Source: an uncultured Clostridium sp. (lineage in GTDB: Bacteria > Bacillota > Clostridia > TANB77 > CAG-508). Taken from it: DNA of 15,022 nucleotides. Every line of letters begins with the position of its first letter. The stretch's first letter is position 1. The DNA is taken from contig CABUKD010000040.1 of the NCBI GenBank assembly GCA_902492105.1, positions 1 to 15,022 on the forward strand, in the 5' to 3' direction. The notes under the pieces are model-generated. The model saw nothing but the letters and a program-made list of their open reading frames with translations. It made no database searches and was not told the origin of the DNA. The position numbers and the translations under genes are program-made. Shown in pieces: positions 1-6,103 of this stretch.

Positions 1-103
1 TAAATATCAGTACAGTGCATAATGCTATTGATATTATTGTAAATAGTGTTCGTTTCCTATTTCTTTTTATATTATTTAAGGTTAATCTTGTTTCTATATT
101 CAT
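1..103 (-). CDS. FtsX-like ABC transporter permease, N-terminal part (cut by window edge)
   Basis: The ATG at 103-101 opens a frame of 34 codons that runs off the window. It starts MNIETRLTLNNIKRNRKR and continues into a hydrophobic stretch (TLFTIISIALCTVLIF). A short cytosolic lead of the type 'LTLKNIKRNKKRT' followed at once by the first membrane helix is typical of the FtsX/MacB-type permeases of ABC exporters, which in Bacillota often export antimicrobial peptides or sense them. A Shine-Dalgarno site (AGGGG) sits seven to eight bases before the ATG, and a promoter lies just upstream (129-156), so the gene probably has its own transcript. Only the first helix is visible, so the family call is an inference from this N-terminal pattern. 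The partner ATPase is not in the window. Confidence 0.6.
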   Translation of the reverse strand, partial: MNIETRLTLNNIKRNRKRTLFTIISIALCTVLIF

Positions 104-128
104 AATTATCCCCTATATTTCTATTACT

Positions 129-156
129 ATTATAAAATCAGAATAACAGATGTAAT
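129..156 (-). promoter_or_regulatory. Putative sigma-A promoter of the FtsX-like permease
   Basis: On the minus strand a perfect -10 box TATAAT (134-129) follows a -35-like ATTACA (156-151; four of six matches to TTGACA) with a 16-bp spacer. Transcription would begin near 122, about 20 bases before the permease ATG at 103. Seen in sequence; activity is inferred. Confidence 0.5.
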
Positions 157-166
157 CGATTTAAAC

Positions 167-232
167 TTATTTAATTATTCCACAAGTTCTTCCGTGAAAT
201 TCTGCTTCTTCAGTTTTAATTTTTAAATCCAT
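167..232 (-). pseudogene. 21-codon ORF, possible N-terminal remnant of a Nudix hydrolase
   Basis: An ATG at 232-230, preceded by a good Shine-Dalgarno (AAAGGAG, nine bases before the start), opens 21 codons and stops at TAA 169-167. The peptide begins MDLKIKTEEAEF and ends HGRTCGIIK. A charged lead, then aromatic-x-x-Arg-x-x-Gly-Ile-Ile, resembles the first strand of many Nudix hydrolases, where the chain normally goes on to 'KDDKILL'. Here it stops exactly there, and the following bases in other frames show no Nudix box. It could be a decayed gene start, or a real 21-residue peptide that only resembles one. The Nudix assignment is a weak inference; the ORF and its ribosome binding site are seen directly. 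Confidence 0.35.
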
Positions 233-249
233 AATATTCTTCTCCTTTG

Positions 250-1059
250 TTACAAATTCTCTTCTATTAATCTATATTTTATTTTAAAACTTTCTACAAT
301 GGAAGAATCTAATTTACTTTCTCTTAAAGTATATTCTATCCATTTTAAAGCATATTCTTTTATAAAAGGAATCTCTTTATTTTTTAATTCTATATTTTCC
401 AAATAATATTCATTTATTAGCTTATTAATCCCCTCTAAATCAACACCATATGTTTTAGAAAAGAATAAATTTGCTATTAGGATAGCTATATCACATACCG
501 ATTCACCATATTTGGCATCATCAAAGTCTATAATACCAATTGAATGATTAGCATCTATGAATATATTATTTTTAGTTAAGTCAAAATGCACTAAAGATTT
601 ACTATTGCCATTTTCTGCAAAAGATATTTCAGGCAAATAAAATTCGTTATAGTCACCTGTAAATTTATGTATTTTTCTTAATTCATTTGCAATTAGAGCA
701 ATTGTATTTCTATCAAATTTTCCAGTTTCTTTACTTCTACTTATAGGTTTTCCTTCTAAAAAAGAATAAATGACTAAATAACTTTTTTCTGGAGTTTCGA
801 CATAATTTTCCTTTGTGATGCTAGGAATAATTTTTGGAACATTTATTTTAGATTCAGCTAGTTTATTGTGCAAATTTGTCATAGATTTTGTATGATTTAT
901 ATTATGATATATTTTAGCAATATATTTTTTAGTATCACAATAAATTTCATATACATTATGATCTGTTGACTGTTGATTCTTTTCTATTTTCTTTGCATCT
1001 AAATTATATTTTTCTTTAAAAATTTCCGTCCATTGATATTTAGATATTTCATTTTCCAT
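250..1059 (-). CDS. APH/choline-kinase-like phosphotransferase, 269 aa
   Basis: The protein has the protein-kinase-like fold of the aminoglycoside phosphotransferase family (PF01636). Visible elements are the N-lobe lysine in YIAKIY (about residue 49), the hinge-type segment YSFLEGKPI (98-106), the catalytic loop HFDLTKNN (H158, D160, N165) and the metal-binding IIDFDDA (176-182). It would transfer the gamma-phosphate of ATP to a small hydroxylated substrate in the cytosol. The family covers drug, choline, homoserine and sugar kinases, and nothing here fixes the substrate, so calling it a resistance gene would be unjustified. The start is ATG 1059. The nearest purine-rich site (GGAAGGA) lies about 16 bases away, further than usual, so initiation may be weak. 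It follows the Ham1-like gene by 48 bases in the small-enzyme array. Confidence 0.75.
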   Translation of the reverse strand: MENEISKYQWTEIFKEKYNLDAKKIEKNQQSTDHNVYEIYCDTKKYIAKIYHNINHTKSMTNLHNKLAESKINVPKIIPSITKENYVETPEKSYLVIYSFLEGKPISRSKETGKFDRNTIALIANELRKIHKFTGDYNEFYLPEISFAENGNSKSLVHFDLTKNNIFIDANHSIGIIDFDDAKYGESVCDIAILIANLFFSKTYGVDLEGINKLINEYYLENIELKNKEIPFIKEYALKWIEYTLRESKLDSSIVESFKIKYRLIEENL

Positions 1060-1107
1060 CTCAATTATTTTTATTCCTTCCGTTTATATCATATATTATA
1101 GAGATGA

Positions 1108-1680
1108 TTACTGATTTTGATACCATTTTGCAAATTCTTGCATTGCTTGTACTGAACCATCAACCTTTCTTCTATTTTCTCTCTCTTCCGAATCCATTTC
1201 AGCTAATGTTTTATCAAATCCTAACGGCTTAAAGATATACCACAAATCTGACCATTTTTCTGCTCTATCTAATCCCAGAATTTTTTCTGATAGATTTCCA
1301 GGATGCTTTCCATAAAAATAATGTATATTTTTTCCGTCATGGTAAGCCAAACATTCATTAAATGCACATTTTCTATTTTCTTTTCCTTCCATTAGTTTTA
1401 AGATTCCATTTATTCCTATTGTATCTAATGAAAAGTTTACAAATGCTCTTGGAAAGCCGTTTAATGCTTCAATTCTAAAATCCGTATCTAAAGCTATACA
1501 AGGTTTTTTTACTATTTCATAAGCTTCTTTTACCTTTGCGGTTGCTATTTCTTTTATATCATCACTTCTTGGTTCATCTAATTCATAATTAAATGTAGTA
1601 AATTTTAAATTTTTAAAATATTTTTCTGCTGATTTAATTTTTCCAGTATTATGTGTTACAAAAACTATTTCCTTCTCCAT
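1108..1680 (-). CDS. Ham1/RdgB-like non-canonical purine NTP pyrophosphatase, divergent, 190 aa
   Basis: The N-terminus FVTHNTGK (T9, N11, K14) matches the nucleotide-binding 'TxNxxK' signature of the Ham1/RdgB (ITP/XTP diphosphatase) family, which removes deaminated purine nucleotides from the pool. The second family block is recognisable as ALDTDFRIEALNGFPRAFV (63-81), but it departs from the usual (E/D)DSGLxxxALNGxPG. SGL has become TDF and the PG has become PR. The C-terminal SHR block is also not conserved; RRKVDGS (170-176) sits about where it would be. D65 is kept as the likely catalytic acid. Length is normal (about 190-200 aa). The start is ATG 1680, with GAGG nine bases upstream. 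Fold family is quite sure; the substrate, or even retention of pyrophosphatase activity, is open. Confidence 0.72.
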   Translation of the reverse strand: MEKEIVFVTHNTGKIKSAEKYFKNLKFTTFNYELDEPRSDDIKEIATAKVKEAYEIVKKPCIALDTDFRIEALNGFPRAFVNFSLDTIGINGILKLMEGKENRKCAFNECLAYHDGKNIHYFYGKHPGNLSEKILGLDRAEKWSDLWYIFKPLGFDKTLAEMDSEERENRRKVDGSVQAMQEFAKWYQNQ

Positions 1681-1752
1681 ACTCTCAATCCTCTATTATT
1701 TTATATTTTCTAAAAAAATACTTCTTTACTTTTTAGCTTTGCATAATTAATT

Positions 1753-1854
1753 TCATTCTAGTGTAAGTTTTTCTTGAGCTTCAATAAATTTATCTCTAAA
1801 TTTAATTGAACCACATAAAGTTATCACATTATATTTTGTTTTAGCTACTTCCAT
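1753..1854 (-). pseudogene. Truncated nucleoside 2-deoxyribosyltransferase-like (DUF4406-type) gene start
   Basis: From ATG 1854-1852, 33 codons are open before TGA 1755-1753. The peptide includes YNVITLCGSIKFRDKF and EAQEKLTLE. This matches, from memory, the start of a Clostridia protein family with a nucleoside 2-deoxyribosyltransferase-like Rossmann fold (VITLCGSxxFKDxFxEAQxxLTLEGNIVISVG...). Just where the family continues with GNIVI, the frame reads stop-Asn-stop, so the gene is broken after its first strand-helix unit. The remaining bases to the Ham1-like start are too few for the lost ~80 residues, so the 3' part has been deleted. The ATG lies five bases after the GNAT stop codon, with AGGGAG (inside the GNAT 3' end) as a working ribosome binding site. 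The short peptide may still be made. Confidence 0.55.
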
Positions 1855-1859
1855 TTTTT

Positions 1860-2447
1860 CTATCTCCCTACAAATTTTATATTCTTATTTCTAATATAAT
1901 CACCTTCAAATTCATTTTCAAGTATATCCATATGTAATTTATCATAATATTTTCCATTCACATATATTGCTTCTCTACTACAACCGGTATCTTTAAAACC
2001 ACATTTCAAATAACATTTGTGTGCTCTTTCATTAATAGACAAAAGATCCAATCTTATACTATGTAAATTAAGATATTTAAAACCATATTCTAATAACAAT
2101 TTTATAGCTTCAGTACCATAACCATTGTTTCTGAAATCTTTATCTCCAATAAAAATTCCTAATACTGCACTTCTCTCAATCCAACTAAAATTTTCAAGTG
2201 ATATTGTTCCAATTAATTTGTTGTGATTTAGTTCAATAATACTAAAACTCCTATCCTGTACATTTTTTGTTGAATTTTCAAGCCACTCTTTTTCTCCAAT
2301 GAAGGTTACTACTTGTCCACTTCTACCTATAAAATCGGTTGTTTGAAAATCATTCATCCAATCTGTAAATTTTTCAATTTCTTCATCAGATGCACCTCTT
2401 GGTGACAAATATATTCTATCTCCTACTAATTTTTTTATAAATTGCAT
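1860..2447 (-). CDS. GNAT-family N-acetyltransferase (RimJ/RimL type), 195 aa
   Basis: It has the general layout of RimJ/RimL-like GNAT enzymes, which use acetyl-CoA to acetylate a protein N-terminus or a small amine. An N-terminal strand (LVGDRIYLSPRG, 7-18) opens the protein. A middle strand with KLIGTISLENF (77-87) follows. The acetyl-CoA pyrophosphate loop is FRNNGYGTEAI (105-115, the R/Q-x-x-G-x-G/A motif A). Motif B is seen as SINERAHKCYLKCGF (137-151), where the Asn and the 'xxYxxxGF' are standard. Ribosome binding site and coupling are clear: GAAGGAGGAG is formed by the last codons of the HIT gene, whose stop is four bases before this ATG. A protein, spermidine, or aminoglycoside-like acceptor is possible; sequence alone does not decide. 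Confidence 0.85.
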   Translation of the reverse strand: MQFIKKLVGDRIYLSPRGASDEEIEKFTDWMNDFQTTDFIGRSGQVVTFIGEKEWLENSTKNVQDRSFSIIELNHNKLIGTISLENFSWIERSAVLGIFIGDKDFRNNGYGTEAIKLLLEYGFKYLNLHSIRLDLLSINERAHKCYLKCGFKDTGCSREAIYVNGKYYDKLHMDILENEFEGDYIRNKNIKFVGR

Positions 2448-2451
2448 ATTT

Positions 2452-2922
2452 TTACTCCTCCTTCAAATTTTTTAGTAACTTTCTTATTTTCATTATTTTT
2501 TCTTTATCTTCTATATATTGTTTTCTTTCTTTTACAAAGTTTTTTGAGCCTCTTTGTTCAAAACTATATCTTGGAATTAATTGAACATGAAAATGATTCA
2601 TTAAACCATCACACATAGTACATAAGTATATACTTTCGGCAGAATACACTTCTTTTAATATAATCATTATTCTTTTTGCAAATATAAAAATTTCTTTGCA
2701 TAAGTCATCTGGTATTTCTAACATATCTTTATAATGTTTTTTACTACTTATAATTGTATGACCATCTGCCCTAGGATTACCCACTAAGAAACATTCAAAC
2801 AAATTATTTTCATATAACATTTTATCTTTATTATCTCCATATAGGCAATAGTTATGTTCTTTATTATAACAAGTTGGACATATTCCTTTATCTGTTAACA
2901 TTGATGGAGTTATCTTTTCCAT
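2452..2922 (-). CDS. HIT-superfamily nucleotide hydrolase/transferase with HxHxQ motif, 156 aa
   Basis: The active-site string NHFHVQLIPRY (109-119) gives H110-x-H112-x-Q114. The HIT family catalyses attack on the alpha-phosphate of nucleotide esters such as diadenosine polyphosphates or nucleotide phosphoramidates. The usual third histidine is Gln here, as in the GalT/Ap4A-phosphorylase branch of the superfamily. The upstream strand block LVGNPRADGHTIISSKKHY (46-64) is the family's typical beta-sheet core. An N-terminal CPTC (C15, C18) with further Cys/His at 23-26 may bind zinc. The frame is open to a GTG at 2931, but that GTG overlaps the AGAGG ribosome binding site. The ATG at 2922, eight bases after AGAGG, is therefore chosen. 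The gene is 19 bases behind the methyltransferase and four bases ahead of the GNAT gene, so they are probably co-translated. Confidence 0.8.
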   Translation of the reverse strand: MEKITPSMLTDKGICPTCYNKEHNYCLYGDNKDKMLYENNLFECFLVGNPRADGHTIISSKKHYKDMLEIPDDLCKEIFIFAKRIMIILKEVYSAESIYLCTMCDGLMNHFHVQLIPRYSFEQRGSKNFVKERKQYIEDKEKIMKIRKLLKNLKEE

Positions 2923-2941
2923 ATTTCTCACCTCTATTATT

Positions 2942-3634
2942 TTAATTAATAAACCCCACGGAGGTATTTGTGTTGTTTTTCTGAATTAATATATGATAAT
3001 GATATGATTTTGTTGTACAATCTTGTTTTTCATAATAATTAATTTCTTGACGTATATCAATTATTTTAAAATTTTTAAATAATTTTTTTACTAAATCATA
3101 GTCAGCATAAAAGTGTGGTACTTTATATTCTGGTCCTTCTTCCATTCTTAATCTTGTATTTTCATCAACCAAAGGCCAATCCTCTTGCTTAAATCCCCAT
3201 GAATCTTTTGACCCTAATGTCAAATAACATTCTCCATTGTATTTCATTACTCTATATAGTTCTTTTATTATCTGTTTCATACCTTCTGTATCTGTATGGG
3301 AAATTACATTTCTACAGTAAATACAATCAAATTGCTCGTTATTATAAGGTAATTTAAGCATGTCTCCAATTTTATAATCAAACTTTAAATCTTCTTTTTC
3401 AGCCCATTCTTTAGTTCTATTAATAGCTTCTGTACTTATGTCAAAACAACTAACAGTAAAACCATTTTTTCCAAATAAAATGGAATGTCTACCTAATCCA
3501 CACCCTAGATCAAGAAAATATTTTTTATTTTGTAATTTCCATCTATTTAATAAATAATAGGATTCTATACTTGGATTTTTCCACATCTCGTCCTTTTCTA
3601 CAACTTTCCAATTCCAACCTTTTGATTTTATCAT
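2942..3634 (-). CDS. Class I SAM-dependent methyltransferase, 230 aa
   Basis: Motif I is textbook: FLDLGCGLGRHSILF (40-54), the AdoMet-binding glycine loop. An acidic residue ends strand 2 (CFDIS, 63-67), motif III is GDMLKLPY (90-97), and motif IV is QFDCIYCRNVISHTD (101-115). This is the Methyltransf_11/25 layout of small-molecule or tRNA methyltransferases. The C-terminal part (from about 150) is a substrate lid without a recognisable signature, so the acceptor is unknown. The ATG at 3634 follows GAGGAG by six or seven bases. It lies 48 bases after the CYTH gene and 19 bases before the HIT gene, so it probably shares their transcript. Confidence 0.82.
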   Translation of the reverse strand: MIKSKGWNWKVVEKDEMWKNPSIESYYLLNRWKLQNKKYFLDLGCGLGRHSILFGKNGFTVSCFDISTEAINRTKEWAEKEDLKFDYKIGDMLKLPYNNEQFDCIYCRNVISHTDTEGMKQIIKELYRVMKYNGECYLTLGSKDSWGFKQEDWPLVDENTRLRMEEGPEYKVPHFYADYDLVKKLFKNFKIIDIRQEINYYEKQDCTTKSYHYHILIQKNNTNTSVGFIN

Positions 3635-3682
3635 ATATATCTCCTCTATAACTTACTATCTAAATTAATATCTTTCTTATTA

Positions 3683-4264
3683 TCATAATAAATTTTTTAT
3701 CAATTTTTCTATTTCTTTTCTAATACATACATTTTTTTCATAGCTTTCTCTGTCAATCATATTTAAAAATTGCTCTCTTGTCATCTTTGATAAATTGGCG
3801 TTTGAGAATATTTTTTTGTCCAAGTTTTCACCAAACCAATTCGGTTTTGAAAATTTTTTTAATTCTTCTTTATTAGGAAATTCTACTTCTACAGTAAGCA
3901 ATCCTTCTAATTTTCCATTATATAAATCTAATTCAGCCATTAATTCATTATTAAGAGGTATCTTTATTCGATATTTTTCTATTACATAATTTGATAGTTC
4001 TTGCATTTGTTCATATTCTTGCTCTGTAATAATACTTTCAATTTCATATAGAGAATAATTATCTTGAATATTTCCTTTGGTTTTTACAGTATAAACATAT
4101 TCTGTTTTATTGCATTTTGGATTAAAAATACTTCTTACTCTTATGGATGAAAATTTATCTTGATAGATATAATTTTGTGATATTTTATAAATTTCTATAT
4201 CTTCCATTTTCTTTAACTGTGGTATATCTGATATTTCACATTTTAATTCTATTTCTTTATTCAA
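3683..4264 (-). CDS. CYTH-domain (triphosphate tunnel metalloenzyme) protein, TTG start, 193 aa
   Basis: The protein opens with EIELK (E4, E6, K8), the ExExK signature of the CYTH fold. It is followed by SIRVRS (39-44) and YTVKTKG (about 59-65), basic strands that line the triphosphate tunnel, and acidic strands (LMAELDLYNG and LTVEVEFP) that bind metal. Known relatives include class IV adenylate cyclase, thiamine triphosphatase and inorganic triphosphatases; the exact substrate is not readable. The frame has no ATG at its start. TTG at 4264 is preceded by AGGGAG at a seven-base spacing and is accepted as the start because it places ExExK right at the N-terminus, as in the family. It is the first gene of the minus-strand small-enzyme array and diverges from the plus-strand gene at 4439. 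Confidence 0.8.
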   Translation of the reverse strand: MNKEIELKCEISDIPQLKKMEDIEIYKISQNYIYQDKFSSIRVRSIFNPKCNKTEYVYTVKTKGNIQDNYSLYEIESIITEQEYEQMQELSNYVIEKYRIKIPLNNELMAELDLYNGKLEGLLTVEVEFPNKEELKKFSKPNWFGENLDKKIFSNANLSKMTREQFLNMIDRESYEKNVCIRKEIEKLIKNLL

Positions 4265-4387
4265 CTTTTTTCTCCCTTATATATTAAATTATTTATATCA
4301 TAACATAAAATTATAAATATTACACACTTTTAGTGTATTTTTTATCTTATTTTACAAATTTTCGTAGTAAAATATTTTTTATTTAAA

Positions 4388-4416
4388 TTGATACTATTTT
4401 AACTTAATGATATAAT
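4388..4416 (+). promoter_or_regulatory. Near-consensus extended -10 promoter for the 4439 gene
   Basis: TTGATA (4388-4393), a 17-bp spacer and TATAAT (4411-4416), with TGA directly before the -10 (extended -10). This is the best vegetative promoter in the window. Transcription should begin around 4423, followed by AGGGG (4426-4430) and the ATG at 4439. The facing minus-strand promoter for the CYTH gene must lie in the same 174-base gap (4265-4438). Only a weak TATGAT/TATAAA-rich candidate is visible there. Confidence 0.75.
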
Positions 4417-4438
4417 AAGAAAAAAAGGGGAAATTATT

Positions 4439-4960
4439 ATGAAAAAAATGTCAATTATAATCATTATTATAGTTATATTAGCTATTATTGGAGTAATTGC
4501 CTATCATTATCAAGAAGAATTAAAAATATGGTTCCAAGAACTAACTCTACCTAGAGAAAAAATTGAGCTAGGACAAATAGAAGATATAAAAGTTACTTAT
4601 TATTACAATGATTCTTTAGAAAATCAAACCACTACACTAAAAACAATAGAAGATAATTTAACTAAAGAAGAAAAAGAATCTTTTATACAATCAATGAAAA
4701 GTTGGAGATTCGTAAATTATAATAAAAAATATAATGAAAATGATTTTGCTAATTATAATTATGAAGTTACTTTAAATAATGATATGAAATTTTATTTTTA
4801 TTATGATAGTAATTCTACCAATTACTATACAGATGAAACTTTCGTAAAATTTTATTATAATGATGAAGATTACTTTTTTACAAGAGTACCAACAGAAGAT
4901 TTAGCTGTTCTAGATACTCATATTTTTATTTTATTACATTTGAAACAAAAAGATTTATAA
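4439..4960 (+). CDS. Membrane-anchored protein of unknown function, 173 aa
   Basis: It starts MKKM followed by an Ile-rich hydrophobic segment (about residues 5-22), then YHYQEELKIW and a roughly 145-residue hydrophilic domain. That is one N-terminal membrane anchor or uncleaved signal, with the rest probably outside the cell. There is no lipobox cysteine and no LPxTG. The outer domain is unusually rich in Tyr, Asn and Phe (for example KFYFYYDSNSTNYY) and looks like a small mixed alpha/beta domain built of strands such as IKVTYYYND and YEVTLNNDMKFYF. I do not recognise the family. It is the only plus-strand gene in the window, with its own strong promoter and a terminator straight after its stop, so it is an independent unit inserted between two minus-strand runs. 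AGGGG is eight bases before the ATG. Confidence 0.75.
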   Translation: MKKMSIIIIIIVILAIIGVIAYHYQEELKIWFQELTLPREKIELGQIEDIKVTYYYNDSLENQTTTLKTIEDNLTKEEKESFIQSMKSWRFVNYNKKYNENDFANYNYEVTLNNDMKFYFYYDSNSTNYYTDETFVKFYYNDEDYFFTRVPTEDLAVLDTHIFILLHLKQKDL

Positions 4961-4970
4961 ATATATTTTT

Positions 4971-4998
4971 AGAGTGAGCCCTATTTAGAGCCCACTCT
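4971..4998 (+). terminator. Rho-independent terminator between convergent genes
   Basis: AGAGTGAGC (4971-4979) can pair with GCCCACTCT (4990-4998), a nine-base stem with one A-C mismatch and a short AT-rich loop. It is followed by ATTTCATTTTTT on the plus strand. It ends the 4439 gene. On the minus strand the hairpin is followed by A-rich sequence, so it would stop ldh transcripts less well. Confidence 0.7.
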
Positions 4999-5020
4999 AT
5001 TTCATTTTTTAAAATTTAAG

Positions 5021-5963
5021 TTAAAGTATTATTTTATTCTTCAAATCATTTAATATTTCATAACTATGGTCAAATTTTTCTTGCTCTTCTTTGGTTAATT
5101 CTATTTGTAAAATTTCTTGTACTCCTTTGCTATTTACAATAGCAGGTACACCTATAGAAATATCGTGTTTTCCATATTCTCCATTTAAAAAAGTAGAAAT
5201 TGTTAAAATTTCATGTTCGTCATTTAAAATAGCTTTTATAATTTTTGTAAGTCCGAAGTCCAATTCCATAATAGGTTGATTTTTTTCTTGCTATAATTTC
5301 ATAAGCTTCATCTCTTACTTGTGTATGCATCTCTTCTAATATGGTATCTGGCTCTCCTCTTTGTTTTAAAATGTCAATAAGTGGCTTACAACCAACATAG
5401 CTTTTTGACCATGGTACAAAAGAAGAATCTCCATGCTCTCCCATAATATAAGCATGAATATTTTTACTAGAAACATTCAAATGTTCTCCTAATAAATATC
5501 TTAATCTTGCTGTATCTAATACTGTTCCAGAACCAATTACTCTACTAGTTGGAAAATTGGATGTTTTTTGTACAATATAAGTTAAAATATCTACTGGATT
5601 ACTAGCAATAATAAATATACCATTAAATCCAGAATTAACTACATTTTGTGTAACTTCTTTTGCTATTTTAGCATTTGTTTGTAATAAATCTAATCTAGTT
5701 TGTCCAGGCACTTGTGAAACACCTGCTGTAATTACTACAATGTTAGCATCTTTGCATTCTTCATAATCTCCTGCTTTAATAACCATTCTGGCAGGACTGC
5801 ATGGAACTCCGTCAGATAAATCCATTGCCTCTCCTATTGCTTTTTCTTTATTCACATCAATTAAAACAAGTTCGTTCACTCCACCTTGATTTAATAAAGC
5901 ATACGCCATACTCATTCCTACAAAACCAGTTCCTACAACAACTACTTTTCTTTTTTCTACCAT
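5021..5963 (-). pseudogene. ldh: L-lactate dehydrogenase, interrupted by a single-base insertion
   Basis: Pyruvate + NADH to L-lactate + NAD+, the fermentative NADH sink. The NAD loop GTGFVGMS, SQVPGQTR (Gln of LDH rather than Arg of malate dehydrogenase), the DTARLR block (catalytic Asp and substrate Arg) and GEHGDSS (proton-shuttle His) are all present. The frame then reads KKSTYYGIGL and derails to a stop at 5220. The missing C-terminus is intact in another frame (GLTKIIKAILND through to NDLKNKIIL, stop at 5021). The joint is AAGTCC-G-AAGTCC at 5249-5261 (plus strand); removing the G at 5255 restores GIGLGLTKI and a 313-residue protein, the normal family length. The frame opens at ATG 5972, but AAGGAGG leaves one base before it; ATG 5963 has correct spacing. 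As it stands the product lacks about 80 C-terminal residues. Sequencing error, true mutation or frameshifting are all possible. Confidence 0.88.
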
Positions 5964-5988
5964 ATTTATCATCCCTCCTTAAAATAAA

Positions 5989-6021
5989 CTCCATATACTT
6001 TTTTATTTTGGTATATGGAGT
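5989..6021 (-). repeat. 11-bp perfect inverted repeat in the ldh leader
   Basis: ACTCCATATAC (5989-5998 plus the preceding base run) and GTATATGGAGT (6011-6021) form a perfect stem with a 12-base A/T loop. On the minus strand the hairpin is followed by TTATTTT and then directly by the ldh Shine-Dalgarno AAGGAGG. It lies in the 140-base gap after the tmk stop. It could be a weak terminator or attenuator separating tmk from ldh, an mRNA-stabilising 5' hairpin, or an operator. It does not match the Rex (TTGTGA-N6-TCACAA) redox operator often found at ldh genes. Confidence 0.55.
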
Positions 6022-6103
6022 AAGTATTTATGCAATAAAATACAAATTTTACAATTTTTATATTTTTCTAGTTATAAGTTTGTTTATATATAACCAACCA
6101 TTT

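Noticed and set aside
4324..4336. ACACT-TTT-AGTGT hairpin followed by T-rich sequence
   Set aside because: Only five pairs with a three-base loop, and no plus-strand gene ends there; too weak to call a terminator.
5021..5269. An independent 82-aa gene starting at the ATG at 5269
   Set aside because: It is the C-terminal third of L-lactate dehydrogenase in the shifted frame, and there is no ribosome binding site before that ATG.
5964..6103. Rex redox operator expected near ldh
   Set aside because: No TTGTGA-N6-TCACAA or TTGTTAA-type palindrome is visible in the gap.
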